64,000 nt of DNA, taken from assembly GCF_001591345.1 (NCBI RefSeq), contig NZ_BCUS01000002.1, positions 62,001 through 126,000 on the forward strand, in the 5' to 3' direction. The DNA is from Variovorax boronicumulans NBRC 103145 (GTDB lineage: Bacteria; Pseudomonadota; Gammaproteobacteria; Burkholderiales; Burkholderiaceae_C). The translations under genes were made by a program, and so were the position numbers. The notes beneath the pieces are model-generated. The model did no database searches. It was not told where the DNA came from and worked only from the letters and a program-made list of their open reading frames with translations. Positions 36,060-46,708 of this stretch are shown piece by piece. The stretch's first letter is position 1; the number at the start of each line of letters is the position of its first letter.

Positions 36060-37271
36060 ATGCGCATCAGCACCCAATCCTTCTACGAACAGAGCCTGCA
36101 GTCGATGGGCCTGCAGCAGCAGAAGCTGTTCAAGGTCCAGCAGCAGCTGGCGACCAACTCCAAGTTCCTGTCGGCCGGCGACGACCCGGTGGGCGCGGCG
36201 CGCGCGCTCGGCGTGAGCCAGACGCTGGCGGAGGGCGCCCAGTTCGCCACCAGCCGCCAGCGCGCGGCGCTGGCGCTGTCGACCGAAGAGAACGCGCTCG
36301 ACTCGGTGACGTCGATCCTGCAGCACGTGAAGACGCTGGTCGTGCAGGCCGGCGGCGGCGGCCTCTCGGACGCCGATCGCGGCTCGCTTGCCACGGCCAT
36401 CCAGAGCAGCCTGGAGCAGCTCGTGGGCGTGGCCAACAGCGACAACGGCAGCGGCCAGTACCTGTTCGCCGGCTTCAAGAGCGGCAGCCCGCCCTTCGTG
36501 ATGGCCGCCGGCGGCGGCGTGCAGTACGTGGGCGACCAGGGCGAGCGGCTGATGCAGATCGACGTGGCGCGCCAGATGTCGACCTCGGACGACGGCCGCA
36601 GCATCTTCCAGTCGGTGCAAGGCGGTGCGGGCTATGTGACCTCGGGCTCGCCTGCCAACACCGGCTCGGGTGTGTTCGGCGCGGTGAGCATCACCGACGC
36701 CACCGCACCGAACTACGGCAAGGACTTCACGATCCGCTTCACCGGCACCGACTACACGGTGATGACGAAGGACACGCCGCCCGTGGTGGCCGCGAGCGGC
36801 GCCTTCACCGCCGGCACCCCGATCTCGTTCGGCGGCGTGCAGATCGCGATCAGCGGCACGCCGGCCAACGGCGACAGCTTCGACGTGTCGACCGCGCAGA
36901 ACGCCGGCACCGACATCTTCGCAGCGCTGGGCGAGCTGGTGACTGCGCTGCGCGCACCGCTCAATGGCGGCGGCGCGGCGGCCCAGGCGCAGCTGCGCAA
37001 CGCCTTGAGCACCGCCAACGTGAAGGTCACGAACGCGCACGACAACGTGCTCACCGTGCTGTCGTCGGTGGGCTCGCGCCAGGTCGAGCTGCAGGCGCTC
37101 GACAGCGCGGGTGCGATGAACAAGCTGCAGGAAGAAAGCTACCTGTCGTCGATCGAGGACCTCGATCCGTACACGGCGATTTCCGAGTTCTACCAGCGGC
37201 AGTCGTCGCTGCAGGCGACGCAGATGACGTTTGCCAAGCTGAACAGCATTTCGCTTTTCAACTACCTGTGA
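36060..37271 (+). CDS. flgL: FlgL, hook-filament junction protein 3
   Basis: 403 aa. Flagellin-like N-terminal helix: SFYEQSLQSMGLQQQKLFKV, then NSKFLSAGDDPVGAARALGV. The C-terminal helix ends QATQMTFAKLNSISLFNYL, typical of FlgL. Starts 29 bp after flgK. A 22-bp piece of its 3' part (37101-37122) recurs at 38050-38071. A hairpin follows the stop. Confidence 0.94.
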   Translation: MRISTQSFYEQSLQSMGLQQQKLFKVQQQLATNSKFLSAGDDPVGAARALGVSQTLAEGAQFATSRQRAALALSTEENALDSVTSILQHVKTLVVQAGGGGLSDADRGSLATAIQSSLEQLVGVANSDNGSGQYLFAGFKSGSPPFVMAAGGGVQYVGDQGERLMQIDVARQMSTSDDGRSIFQSVQGGAGYVTSGSPANTGSGVFGAVSITDATAPNYGKDFTIRFTGTDYTVMTKDTPPVVAASGAFTAGTPISFGGVQIAISGTPANGDSFDVSTAQNAGTDIFAALGELVTALRAPLNGGGAAAQAQLRNALSTANVKVTNAHDNVLTVLSSVGSRQVELQALDSAGAMNKLQEESYLSSIEDLDPYTAISEFYQRQSSLQATQMTFAKLNSISLFNYL

Positions 37272-37278
37272 GGGTGGG

Positions 37279-37304
37279 GTGGCCAGCGGCTGCGTGCTGG
37301 CCAC
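37279..37304 (+). terminator. Hairpin after flgL
   Basis: A perfect 9-bp stem (GTGGCCAGC / GCTGGCCAC) with an 8-nt loop, 8 bp past the flgL stop. There is no T-tract, so termination may be partial or Rho-assisted. It marks the end of the first flagellar block. Confidence 0.5.
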
Positions 37305-37418
37305 TGGAGGAGGAAGCCCATCGTCGCGATGGACGCGGGCAGAATGCGTCGACTGGCTGCCGCCGGTCGTCCGCCTGGCAGCCGCGCACCACCCCCACCT
37401 TCCTCGGAGAATCGATCC

Positions 37419-38042
37419 ATGGCCGAACGTGCATATGGGGCACCGGCACCTGCGACCCAGACCACGCTGGCTGGAGAGCGCTGGTACGGCAAGGACATCG
37501 ACCGGCAAACCTACACCGCCGTCCTGTTCAGCGATCTGGACATGACGGAGGCCAGGAACACCGGCTCGGTGTTCACCGACTGCACGTTCCGGAGCGCGCG
37601 CTTCAATGCGTCGGTCCACACGGATGCGGCTTTCGTCAATTGCACGTTTGTCGCCTGCAAGTTCTTCGATGCCAGCTTCATCGATTGCAAGTTCATCGGC
37701 AGCATGTTCGATGGCTGCATGTTCGAGGTGATGAAGGCCGTCGGCGGCGACTGGTCGTTTGCCGGCCTGCCGGGGGCCGACCTGCGCAAGGCGTCGTTCA
37801 ACGGCACACGGATGCGGGAGGTCGACCTCACGGGCGCTCGGTGCGACGGCGGCGTTCTTCGCGATGTCGATCTGTCGGGGGCCTGGCTGCACAGCGCCAA
37901 CTTCTCGCGGTGCGACCTGCGTGGCAGTGACCTGAGCGCACTCGAACCGCAGCACGTGCAGCTCCAAGGCGCAGTCATCACCGCCGTGCAAGCCTTGACC
38001 ATCGCCGAGGCGCTGGGAATGGACGTCAGGCCGGAGGAATAG
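37419..38042 (+). CDS. Pentapeptide-repeat protein
   Basis: 207 aa from ATG 37419 (GGAGA upstream). From about residue 45 it runs in tandem five-residue repeats with a central Phe/Leu (FTDCTFRSARFNASV, FVNCTFVACKFFDASF, FSRCDLRGSDL), which fold as a right-handed quadrilateral beta-helix. Some relatives (Qnr, MfpA) mimic DNA and protect gyrase, but this cannot be inferred here. No signal peptide, so cytoplasmic. It is the first gene of the non-flagellar cargo block. Confidence 0.8.
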   Translation: MAERAYGAPAPATQTTLAGERWYGKDIDRQTYTAVLFSDLDMTEARNTGSVFTDCTFRSARFNASVHTDAAFVNCTFVACKFFDASFIDCKFIGSMFDGCMFEVMKAVGGDWSFAGLPGADLRKASFNGTRMREVDLTGARCDGGVLRDVDLSGAWLHSANFSRCDLRGSDLSALEPQHVQLQGAVITAVQALTIAEALGMDVRPEE

Positions 38043-38049
38043 AAACGAG

Positions 38050-38071
38050 ACAGCGCGGGTGCGATGAACAC
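38050..38071 (+). repeat. Copy of a flgL fragment
   Basis: These 22 bp are identical to flgL 37101-37122 (both encode the DSAGAMN stretch), and the similarity decays over the next ~25 bp (CAGGAAG and AAGCT matches persist). It is a likely footprint of the duplication or recombination that brought in the cargo block. Confidence 0.6.
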
Positions 38072-38226
38072 GAGGCAGGAAGCAAGCTGCCTGCCGTTGG
38101 CGTGGGATTGCTTCTCCACTTGCGTCTTGCGAGGCGGGCCACCGGTTCCCGTGGCCTCCCACAAAAGCGGTATTTCGTTTGCGAATCGGCCGGCTAGATT
38201 CAGGCGCCATCCTGGAGGAGAAAAGC

Positions 38227-39285
38227 ATGCCGATCGTTCGCAACCTGGCCCTGAGCGTCTTCCTGCTGGGCACGGCCTTGCCCGCCCTGGCCGCGAACGA
38301 CGGCACCGACAGCCATTGCGTCATCGGCAAGGACAGCACGCTTTTCAACCAGTGCAACTACAGCGTCGACGTCGGCTTCTGCGTCGAGAACCCGCGGCAG
38401 ACCAAGCACTTCTTCGACAGCTCCGAGGCCTTCCAGTGCCCCAACGGCGGACTCAGCACACTGGGCCCCGGCAAGAAGGAGGGCAACCTCCTGCACGGCA
38501 CCGTGCACTGGTGGGCCTGCTCGACCAAGCACCGGGGCACGGGCCGCTGGCGGTATGTGGAAGGGCGGGGCTACAGGGGGTACTGCTTCTCCGAGAAGGA
38601 GGCGAAGGCCGCGAATCCTGCGCCCTCGCAGCGAACGCGTGCCTCCTCGGAAGAATGCAAGGCGCTGCAGCAACGCGCCACGCAGGCCTCGGGTCCCGGT
38701 GCGGACCGGGTCCACAACTACACGATGATCGAGTACCTCGATCGCAGCTGCGGCAACCTGACGCCCGAAGATCGCGCGGCCACGCGCAAGGTCTATCAGC
38801 AGGAGTACGTGCGGCTCGTCTCCGAATGCAGGCATTCGGGCGCCAGGAATTGCGACTCGGCCGCCATGCCGAACGAGGCCGCGGCGCCGGAACGCCCGAC
38901 GGTCCAGGCGGGCAGCGTCCCCGCGGCGAGAGCATCCTCGCGCAGCGAACCCTCCGTGGACATGCTGATGTCGCGGTGTTCGGACGCCCTGCGGACCGCC
39001 ATCGACACCTTCTATCAATCGGAGGTGGAGGCCGACCGCTACTACCGCCGCACGCACACCGGGTCTCGCGAGCGCGTGCAGGGCTGGATGACGGAAAAAG
39101 CCAGGGTCGAATACGCCGCAGGCGCGCTGGCGGTTCCGCCCCAGTCGCTGGCCGAGTACCACGCCGGAGCGCTGCAGGAGGCGGCGAGCCGGACCCGGCC
39201 GATGGGCAATGGCCTGCACGATCCCCATCGCGAACAGGCGCTCCTGCGGGCCTGCTACATGAAGGCGCGCCTCGACAGCCGCTAG
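38227..39285 (+). CDS. Exported Cys-rich protein, unknown function
   Basis: 352 aa from ATG 38227 (TGGAGGAG upstream; an in-frame start at 38179 would spoil the signal peptide). Signal peptide MPIVRNLALSVFLLGTALPA, cut after LAA. The first ~125 mature residues contain evenly spread Cys (HCVIG, FNQCNYSVDVGFCVENP, FQCPNGG, WWACST, GYCFSEKE), consistent with disulphides in the periplasm or outside. The C-terminal part is helical with further Cys. I do not recognise a family. It converges on kdsA. Confidence 0.65.
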   Translation: MPIVRNLALSVFLLGTALPALAANDGTDSHCVIGKDSTLFNQCNYSVDVGFCVENPRQTKHFFDSSEAFQCPNGGLSTLGPGKKEGNLLHGTVHWWACSTKHRGTGRWRYVEGRGYRGYCFSEKEAKAANPAPSQRTRASSEECKALQQRATQASGPGADRVHNYTMIEYLDRSCGNLTPEDRAATRKVYQQEYVRLVSECRHSGARNCDSAAMPNEAAAPERPTVQAGSVPAARASSRSEPSVDMLMSRCSDALRTAIDTFYQSEVEADRYYRRTHTGSRERVQGWMTEKARVEYAAGALAVPPQSLAEYHAGALQEAASRTRPMGNGLHDPHREQALLRACYMKARLDSR

Positions 39286-39308
39286 AGGCCCGTGCGGGAG
39301 CGTCCTGT

Positions 39309-40921
<1,613 letters not shown>

Positions 40922-40931
40922 CGCGGTCGGA

Positions 40932-41789
40932 TCAGTTTCTTGCCACGCTCCTGAACGCCGCAGACAGGGCGTCCACGGCCTCCCGCGCCCGAGCCTCCCG
41001 GACCCGGGAGTGCAGCAGGACGGGCAGGCGCGGCAGGTCGGGCAGGCCCAGCTTGGGCCCCACGTCGACGCAGCCCAAGGGCAGCATGCGCGGTGCCAAC
41101 GCCGCGACGCCCAGTCCGGCCACCACCGCCGCCGCGACGGCTGCGACGCCGCCGCCCACAAACACCTCGGTCCACGGGATGCCGGCCGTGTCCAGGAGCT
41201 GCTCCGCCAGCGCGCGCACGCCGCAGGGCTGCGCCATCGTGGCCAGCGGCAGGGGCTCACCCACGCGGTGCTGCCAGCCTGCGGCAGCGAACCAGCCGAA
41301 GCGCTCCTGCGTCAGAAGCTTTCCGTCCGTGCGTCCCGCGTGCAGCCGGACGATGACCGTGTCGAGTTCGCGTCGGTCGTAGCTCTGGAGCAGATCGCCC
41401 GAGGAGCCGATCCGGATGTCGATCAGCAGCTGCGCGTCTTGCGCGTTCATGCGGGCGATCAGCGCGGGCAACTCCGGGCCCGCCACGTGGTCGCTGATGC
41501 CGATGGTCAGGCGCTGGCGGGCGCTCGCAAAGGCCGCCAGCGTGCGATCGTGGACCGCCAGGAGTTCCCGGGCATGTCCCAGGAAGGCGGCACCGCGCGC
41601 CGACAGTTCCACGTGCCGGGGTGTGCGCTCCAGGAGCCGGCAGCCCAGCCTGTCTTCGAGGCGTTTCAGTTTCAGGCTGATCCCTGCCTGCGTGGTCTGC
41701 ATGACTTCCGCGGCGCGCGTGAAGCTGCCCAGCTCGGTGATGCGAACGAAGGCCTGAACGGCGTCGAGATCCAGCGGGCGATCAGTCAT
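40932..41789 (-). CDS. LysR-family transcriptional regulator
   Basis: 285 aa. N-terminal winged HTH: LDAVQAFVRITELGSFTRAA, EVMQTTQAGISLKLKRLEDR, LGCRLLERTPRHVELS. The C-terminal effector domain covers ~90-280 (LTIGISDHVAGPELPALIAR). Divergent from the tautomerase gene across an 83-bp gap that contains a 28-bp dyad (41799-41826), the expected LysR-operator arrangement. It probably controls the tautomerase and itself; the effector is unknown. Confidence 0.9.
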   Translation of the reverse strand: MTDRPLDLDAVQAFVRITELGSFTRAAEVMQTTQAGISLKLKRLEDRLGCRLLERTPRHVELSARGAAFLGHARELLAVHDRTLAAFASARQRLTIGISDHVAGPELPALIARMNAQDAQLLIDIRIGSSGDLLQSYDRRELDTVIVRLHAGRTDGKLLTQERFGWFAAAGWQHRVGEPLPLATMAQPCGVRALAEQLLDTAGIPWTEVFVGGGVAAVAAAVVAGLGVAALAPRMLPLGCVDVGPKLGLPDLPRLPVLLHSRVREARAREAVDALSAAFRSVARN

Positions 41790-41798
41790 GACAAAAGA

Positions 41799-41826
41799 TT
41801 GTTATTGAGATAAGTATCAATAGCAA
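41799..41826. promoter_or_regulatory. Dyad operator between LysR and tautomerase genes
   Basis: TTGTTATTGA-N8-TCAATAGCAA, arms matching at 9 of 10 positions, in an AT-rich intergenic gap 10 bp from the LysR start codon. It is a typical LysR binding site overlapping the regulator's own promoter. Confidence 0.7.
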
Positions 41827-41872
41827 ATCTGAATACATAACATCCGCTGTTCCACCATGACCCGGAGCAGCG

Positions 41873-42250
41873 ATGCCCACCATTCACATCTCGATGCGCG
41901 CGGGAAAGCCAGAGGCGTACCGGCAGGCGATCTTCGACAGCCTCTATCGCGCCCTGCGCGACACGTTGAACGTGCCGCAAGACGACCAGTTCATGACGAT
42001 CACCGAGCACGAGGCCGCCAACTTCCGATATGGAGGCGCCTTCGGTGTCGCGCGCAGCGACGATCTCCTGTACATCCAGATCACCGTTTTCAACACGCGC
42101 ACCGCGCAGCAGAAGAAGGCGCTGTTCCAGCGCATTGCGCAGCTGCTGGCCGAGAGCCCGGGGATACGGCCGGAGGACGTGTTCGTGACCCTGGCCGATG
42201 CACCCAGGGAGAACTGGTCCGTCGGGCATGGGCTGGCGCAATTTGCCTGA
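41873..42250 (+). CDS. Tautomerase-family enzyme
   Basis: 125 aa. After Met1 comes Pro2 (MPTIHISM), the catalytic N-terminal proline of the tautomerase/MIF superfamily. Other matches: QAIFDSLYRALRDTLNVPQD, RFMTI-like QFMTITEH, and FQRIAQLLAESPGIRPEDVF before VTLADAPRENWSVGHG. Likely acts on a keto-enol or dehalogenation substrate in aromatic breakdown; the substrate is not predictable. Under the divergent LysR regulator. Confidence 0.85.
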   Translation: MPTIHISMRAGKPEAYRQAIFDSLYRALRDTLNVPQDDQFMTITEHEAANFRYGGAFGVARSDDLLYIQITVFNTRTAQQKKALFQRIAQLLAESPGIRPEDVFVTLADAPRENWSVGHGLAQFA

Positions 42251-42410
42251 GGAATGGCTCCTTCAGCCTCAAGAAGAAAGCCTGCATCCATCGCGCGATT
42301 CCAGAAAACTGGTGGACGGAATTTGAAAGAGGCCGGCGTCCTCTTCCCGACCGGACGCCCCCCGACAACGCCGCAGACCCAAGGTCCTGGTTCGGTCGCT
42401 CACCGCCCGC

Positions 42411-43595
42411 CTACTTCGCCAGGAGCGACGCAATCGCCGGCCCGGCCAGGCCGATGGTGGCACCCAGTGCATCGGCGTGGCCGTTGGGACTGTTCATCTC
42501 GACATACTCTGCCGGCGTGCCTTGCGCCTTGAGGATCTCCACGGCGCGTTTGGACAGGAGCGGCGGAAAGATCTGGTCCGAGCTGATGCCCACGAACAGC
42601 GACCTGGCCTTGATGCGCTCTGGTTTGGCGCTGGGCAACTGCAAGGCCTTCAGCGTGTACAGCCAGCTGTTGGCGTCCATGCCCTTGGCACGCGCTTCGC
42701 CGATCTTCTCGAGGGTGGCATCGACCGCAAACTGGTTCGCAGCCGCTTCGCCGGGGTTCTTGCCCGGGTCGGCCCACTTCTGGCCGAAGGCCTTGTCGGC
42801 CCAGGCGAAGCTGAGCGCGTCGAGCGTGACCAGCCGCATGGCCTGCGTCATGCCGGCCAGCGGCTCGGCCTTGCCGTGGTAGTCGCCGTGGGACCAGTTC
42901 GGGTCCAGCCGCACGGCCGCGCCCCACGAGCTCATCTTGGCGATCGCGTAGGCCGGGCTGTCGACGCCAGGCCCCACGATGGACACTAGGCGTTGCACGC
43001 GCTCCGGGTAGGCCGAGGCCCATTCCACCGACATCCAGGCGCCGGCCGACGCGCCCGCCACGGCGTAGAGGGTTCGAATGCCCAACGCATCGAGCAGGGC
43101 CTTCTGCACCTCCACCGTGTCCCGCGCCGCCAGCACCGGGAAGCGCGGGCCGTACGGTTTGCCGGTGGCGGCGTCGATGCTGGCCGGGCCGGTGCTGACG
43201 ACGGTGGCCGATGCGCGATTGGGGTTGGCCAACGCGTCGGTCGCGATGACGAAGAACCGATCGGTGTCGATCGGCAGGCCGGCGCCGATGATCGTGTCCC
43301 AGTAACCCGGCGCGGCGTCGCTCGCCGCATACCGGCCGGCGGCGTGCGAGGTGCCGGTGATGAAGTGATTGATGAGGATCACGTTGTCTCGCGCCGCATT
43401 CAGGCGGCCATAGGTTTCATAGCCGATGCGCACGCCCTTGATGACCTGGCCATTCACGGTCGTGTAGGTGGGCAGGTTGAACACCTGCTTTTCCACGATG
43501 CCGTCGAAGGCCTGTGCGTGCGTCGTGACGAGGGCGGCACAGACGGCGGCCGCGGCGCAAAGCAGCGTGTTCGAAAGAGAAGAAGATCGTTGCAT
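42411..43595 (-). CDS. Exported alpha/beta hydrolase, homoserine O-acetyltransferase-like fold
   Basis: 394 aa. Signal peptide (LLCAAAAVCAALVTTHAQA) followed by a MetX-like hydrolase. The sequence FNLPTYTTVNGQVIKGVRIG, YETYGRLNAARDNVILINHF matches that family. Triad: Ser183 in AGASAGAWMS, Asp340 in GISSDQIFPP, His373 in NGHADALG. True MetX is cytoplasmic, so an exported version is more likely an esterase or acyltransferase working in the periplasm. Converges on the tautomerase gene. Confidence 0.8.
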   Translation of the reverse strand: MQRSSSLSNTLLCAAAAVCAALVTTHAQAFDGIVEKQVFNLPTYTTVNGQVIKGVRIGYETYGRLNAARDNVILINHFITGTSHAAGRYAASDAAPGYWDTIIGAGLPIDTDRFFVIATDALANPNRASATVVSTGPASIDAATGKPYGPRFPVLAARDTVEVQKALLDALGIRTLYAVAGASAGAWMSVEWASAYPERVQRLVSIVGPGVDSPAYAIAKMSSWGAAVRLDPNWSHGDYHGKAEPLAGMTQAMRLVTLDALSFAWADKAFGQKWADPGKNPGEAAANQFAVDATLEKIGEARAKGMDANSWLYTLKALQLPSAKPERIKARSLFVGISSDQIFPPLLSKRAVEILKAQGTPAEYVEMNSPNGHADALGATIGLAGPAIASLLAK

Positions 43596-43833
43596 GGGGA
43601 CTCCCGGGTGGTGAGGTCCGCACTGTCGGCGGCCGCTGCCAGGCGCGCATCCGGTTTGGCGCCCAAACGCCCGGTGGAGGGCATCAACGGTCGTGAGGCG
43701 GCATCGAGCGGTCGCCGTTCGGTCCCCTCAAACGACGGCTCGAGGACAAACTCGCTCCCACCGGCTCTGGATCGGTAGCGGCATGGCGTGTCAACCTCTA
43801 CAGTGGCGCGATGCATGCAGCCGACGGCCCCCC

Positions 43834-44889
43834 GTGATCCGCGTTGATTCACCCATTCCCGCCCACTGGCTGGGCGCCGCGCGGCTGACGGCCGGCGCGT
43901 TCCTGCTGTGCGCGATCGCGGCCGGGCTGCTCTTCTGGGCCGCTCCTGCGCTCGAAACACCGGCGCGCCTGTTCGTCTTCGTCGAATGCGTCGGCATGGT
44001 GTTCATCGCGTGCGTCGCGGTGCTGGGCCGCTTTGGACGGCTGCGGCGAATGCAGGCGCTGCCCCGTTGGCTTCTGACCGGCGCGATCGCCATCCCGACG
44101 GGGTACTTCGGCGGTCACCTGGTCGCGCTCCTGATATTGGACGAACCGATCGGCCGCGTCGTGGGTCATGACAGCGACTACATGGTGGCGTTCGCCTTCG
44201 GCCTGGTGCTGGCCATGTTCGTCCTCTACGTCGCCGCGACGCGTGACCAGCTTGCCAAGGAGGCGGTCGCCCGATCCGACGCCCAGCGCCTGGCCACCGA
44301 GTCGGAACTGCGGCTGCTGCGCGCGCAACTCGAACCCCATATGCTGTTCAACACGCTGGCGACTCTGCGCTCGCTCGTCGACGAAGACCCGCGACAGGCC
44401 GAGCGCATGATCGACCAGCTGATCGTCTACCTGCGCAGCACGCATGCAGCGTCACGCGACGAGGTGACGACGCTGCAGTCGGAGTTCGCCCAGCTGAGGG
44501 CGTACCTCGACATCATGTCCTTGCGCATGGGGCCCAGGCTGGCCTACCGGCTCGACCTGCCCGCCGAACTGGCGCGAGTCGCCATCCCGCCGATGCTGTT
44601 GCAGCCGCTGGTCGAGAACGCCATCAGGCACGGCCTGGAGCCGAAGTTGGGCGCAGGACGCATCGAAGTGCTGGCACGGTCGATCGAGGGCGGCATCGAG
44701 GTCGCGGTAGACGATTCCGGTCTGGGCTTGTCGCCGCACCCGCCCGCTTCGGGTGACGGCGAGGTCTGCGGGGCCGGACTGAAAAATGTGCGTGACCGCC
44801 TCCAGACCCGCTATGGCTTGCGTGCGTCCCTGTCTCTGCAAGCGCGATCGCCGTGCGGCGTTCGCGCGGTCGTGAGGATTCCATCGTGA
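43834..44889 (+). CDS. LytS/YehU-type sensor histidine kinase
   Basis: 351 aa from GTG 43834; upstream in-frame starts (43693, 43783) cannot be excluded because no clear ribosome-binding site is seen. Four membrane helices in residues ~12-135. Then the HisKA_5 motif QLEPHMLFNTLATLRSLVDE with phospho-acceptor His169, and an HATPase domain (QPLVENAIRHGLEPK, VDDSGLGLSP, GAGLKNVRDRL). Partner of the downstream LytTR regulator, whose GTG overlaps its stop. The signal is unknown. Confidence 0.85.
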   Translation: MIRVDSPIPAHWLGAARLTAGAFLLCAIAAGLLFWAAPALETPARLFVFVECVGMVFIACVAVLGRFGRLRRMQALPRWLLTGAIAIPTGYFGGHLVALLILDEPIGRVVGHDSDYMVAFAFGLVLAMFVLYVAATRDQLAKEAVARSDAQRLATESELRLLRAQLEPHMLFNTLATLRSLVDEDPRQAERMIDQLIVYLRSTHAASRDEVTTLQSEFAQLRAYLDIMSLRMGPRLAYRLDLPAELARVAIPPMLLQPLVENAIRHGLEPKLGAGRIEVLARSIEGGIEVAVDDSGLGLSPHPPASGDGEVCGAGLKNVRDRLQTRYGLRASLSLQARSPCGVRAVVRIPS

Positions 44890-45680
44890 GCGCGTGGCGC
44901 GGCGTGATTGCCGAAGACGAACCGGTGCTGTCGAGAACACTGCAGCGCTTGTTGCACGAAGCCTGGCCCGAGCTGGAGATCGTGGGCGTTGCCGACGATG
45001 GCCTGAAGGCGATCGAGCTGGCCCAGACCCTGGCGCCCGATGTGATGTTCCTGGACATCAAGATGCCGGGCAAGACAGGCCTGGAAGTCGCCGAGTCCGT
45101 CGCCGACGAGTGGCCCGACGACCAGGCCGAACCGCTCTTCGTCTTCATCACCGCGTACGACAATTTTGCGATTTCGGCGTTCGAGCATGCGGCGATGGAC
45201 TACATGCTCAAGCCGGCGACGCTCGAACGCCTGCAGGTCTGCGTGCAACGCCTGAAGCAAAGGTTGCACGAGCGCGCGCGGACACCGGCGGCCGGTGGCA
45301 TGGCGGCCCTGATGCAGCGCGTGCAGTCGATCACCGATCCGGCGGACGCGTCCGAAAAGATCAAGGTCATCCGCGCCGGCGTCGGCAACACCGTGCGGAT
45401 GATTCCGGTCTCGGAGGTGATCTGCCTGGAAAGCGCCGAGAAGTACGTCAATGTCGTCACGGCCCAGGGCGAGGCGCTGGTGCGCATGAGCCTGCGCGAT
45501 CTGGTGTCGCGGATCGACGCCACCGACTTCACGCAGGTGCATCGCGGCGTGCTCGTCAACACCCACTGCGTCGTGAGCGCCACCCGCGACGAGAACGGGC
45601 GCTACAGCCTGTCGGTGCGTGGCCTGGCGCGATCGCTCAAGGTCAGCCGGGCGTTCGGGCACCTGTTTCGCGCGATGTAG
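44886..45680 (+). CDS. LytTR-family response regulator
   Basis: 264 aa from GTG 44886, overlapping the kinase stop (GTGA). Receiver: GVIAEDEPVLSRTLQRLL, VMFLDIKMPG with phospho-acceptor Asp57, and switch residue Thr in VFITAYDNF. C-terminal LytTR DNA-binding domain (~160-260): VRMIPVSEVICLESAEKYVN, FTQVHRGVLVNTHCVVS. A classic AlgR/LytR-like partner of the kinase. Confidence 0.9.
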   Translation: MSAWRGVIAEDEPVLSRTLQRLLHEAWPELEIVGVADDGLKAIELAQTLAPDVMFLDIKMPGKTGLEVAESVADEWPDDQAEPLFVFITAYDNFAISAFEHAAMDYMLKPATLERLQVCVQRLKQRLHERARTPAAGGMAALMQRVQSITDPADASEKIKVIRAGVGNTVRMIPVSEVICLESAEKYVNVVTAQGEALVRMSLRDLVSRIDATDFTQVHRGVLVNTHCVVSATRDENGRYSLSVRGLARSLKVSRAFGHLFRAM

Positions 45681-45719
45681 CGGCAGCGGGCTCGTGGATG
45701 GACGGGGCCAGGGCCGGGC

Positions 45720-46598
45720 TCATCGTCTCGGGGCGCGCAGCCTCGCAATGCCGAAGCCCAAGGCCACGGCGACGCACAAGAATGCCAGCACGGCCAGCCA
45801 GGTGGATTGGGTGAAGTAATAGGCGCCCAAGGCCGCACCCGCCGCCACGAAGGCGCCCAGCCATTCCAGGGCGGGGTCGAGCCAGCTCTTGGCCGCGTGC
45901 GCCTTGGGTTCCGCGAACGCGCGATCGTGTTCGTCGATCTGCTGTGGGGTCGGCGATCTGCGGGCCTTCCGTTGTCGCGGGTCGGGGAAGTGTTCTCGCA
46001 ACGCCGGCGTGGGCCAGGCGCCATCGCTGGATGACGCGAGGCCGCTCAATGTCCAGACCGGGTCCGCGTCGTGCCTCGCAAGATCCGACATCAGGCTTTC
46101 GAGCGCCTTGCTGTCGTGGAGACCGTCGATGTCCTCAAGATCGGCGCGCAGCCATGACTCGGCGTCGGCCGCATCCGGCAGGCCGGAGGTGCGCAGCAGG
46201 AGGTAGTCCCCGAAGTGCTGCGCAATCAGTGCTTCAAACGACGCGTAGATCGGGCGGTAGCGCTCTCCGACAGCGCCGAGGATCGCTTCACGCCGTGTCG
46301 CCAGCCGCGCAACCGCTGCGGCCTTGTCAATGACGAGGTAGGGGTAGGTCGCGTCGGCGCCGAAATCCTCGATGCATTCCTCGCGGTCGACGGCCGAGGC
46401 TTCGTCGTCCATGTCGTATTCGTCGATGAAGCGCGCGTACCGGATGTCGCTGGGGCTGAAGAGTGCCCGCCAGAACAGCGGGAAGAACGCGTTGGCCTCC
46501 AGCTCCGCGCCATGGCCGAAGAAACTGCGCCATTCGTTGCGGCTGCCTTCCGGCATCCGGGGCAGGGAGGAGCTGGACAGATAAATGGGGTGTGACAT
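45720..46598 (-). CDS. Unknown protein with two C-terminal membrane helices
   Basis: 292 aa. The N-terminal ~215 residues are soluble, acidic and helical (EWRSFFGHGAELEANAFFPL, IRYARFIDEYDMDDEASAVD). The C-terminus holds two membrane helices (LEWLGAFVAAGAALGAYYF and WLAVLAFLCVAVALGFGIA). I recognise no family; the acidic head and membrane hairpin resemble some immunity proteins, but nothing supports this directly. It is the last cargo gene before fliR. Confidence 0.6.
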   Translation of the reverse strand: MSHPIYLSSSSLPRMPEGSRNEWRSFFGHGAELEANAFFPLFWRALFSPSDIRYARFIDEYDMDDEASAVDREECIEDFGADATYPYLVIDKAAAVARLATRREAILGAVGERYRPIYASFEALIAQHFGDYLLLRTSGLPDAADAESWLRADLEDIDGLHDSKALESLMSDLARHDADPVWTLSGLASSSDGAWPTPALREHFPDPRQRKARRSPTPQQIDEHDRAFAEPKAHAAKSWLDPALEWLGAFVAAGAALGAYYFTQSTWLAVLAFLCVAVALGFGIARLRAPRR

Positions 46599-46708
46599 GC
46601 GCGATCTTCCGTGTTGCGGCCGGAATCATCTTAGTGGGAGTGGCGCGTCATCCCGTGACCCTGCTGTCCTTCAAACCAGCGGACTGGCCGCAAGCAGCCC
46701 TTCACCCG

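Noticed and set aside
37329..37418. N-terminal extension of the pentapeptide protein
   Set aside because: The 30 extra residues are Arg/Pro-rich noise with no ribosome-binding site; ATG 37419 has a good one.
35796..38357. 853-codon minus-strand frame across flgL and the pentapeptide gene
   Set aside because: Antisense to two clear genes; no recognisable motif and composition typical of third-position GC bias.
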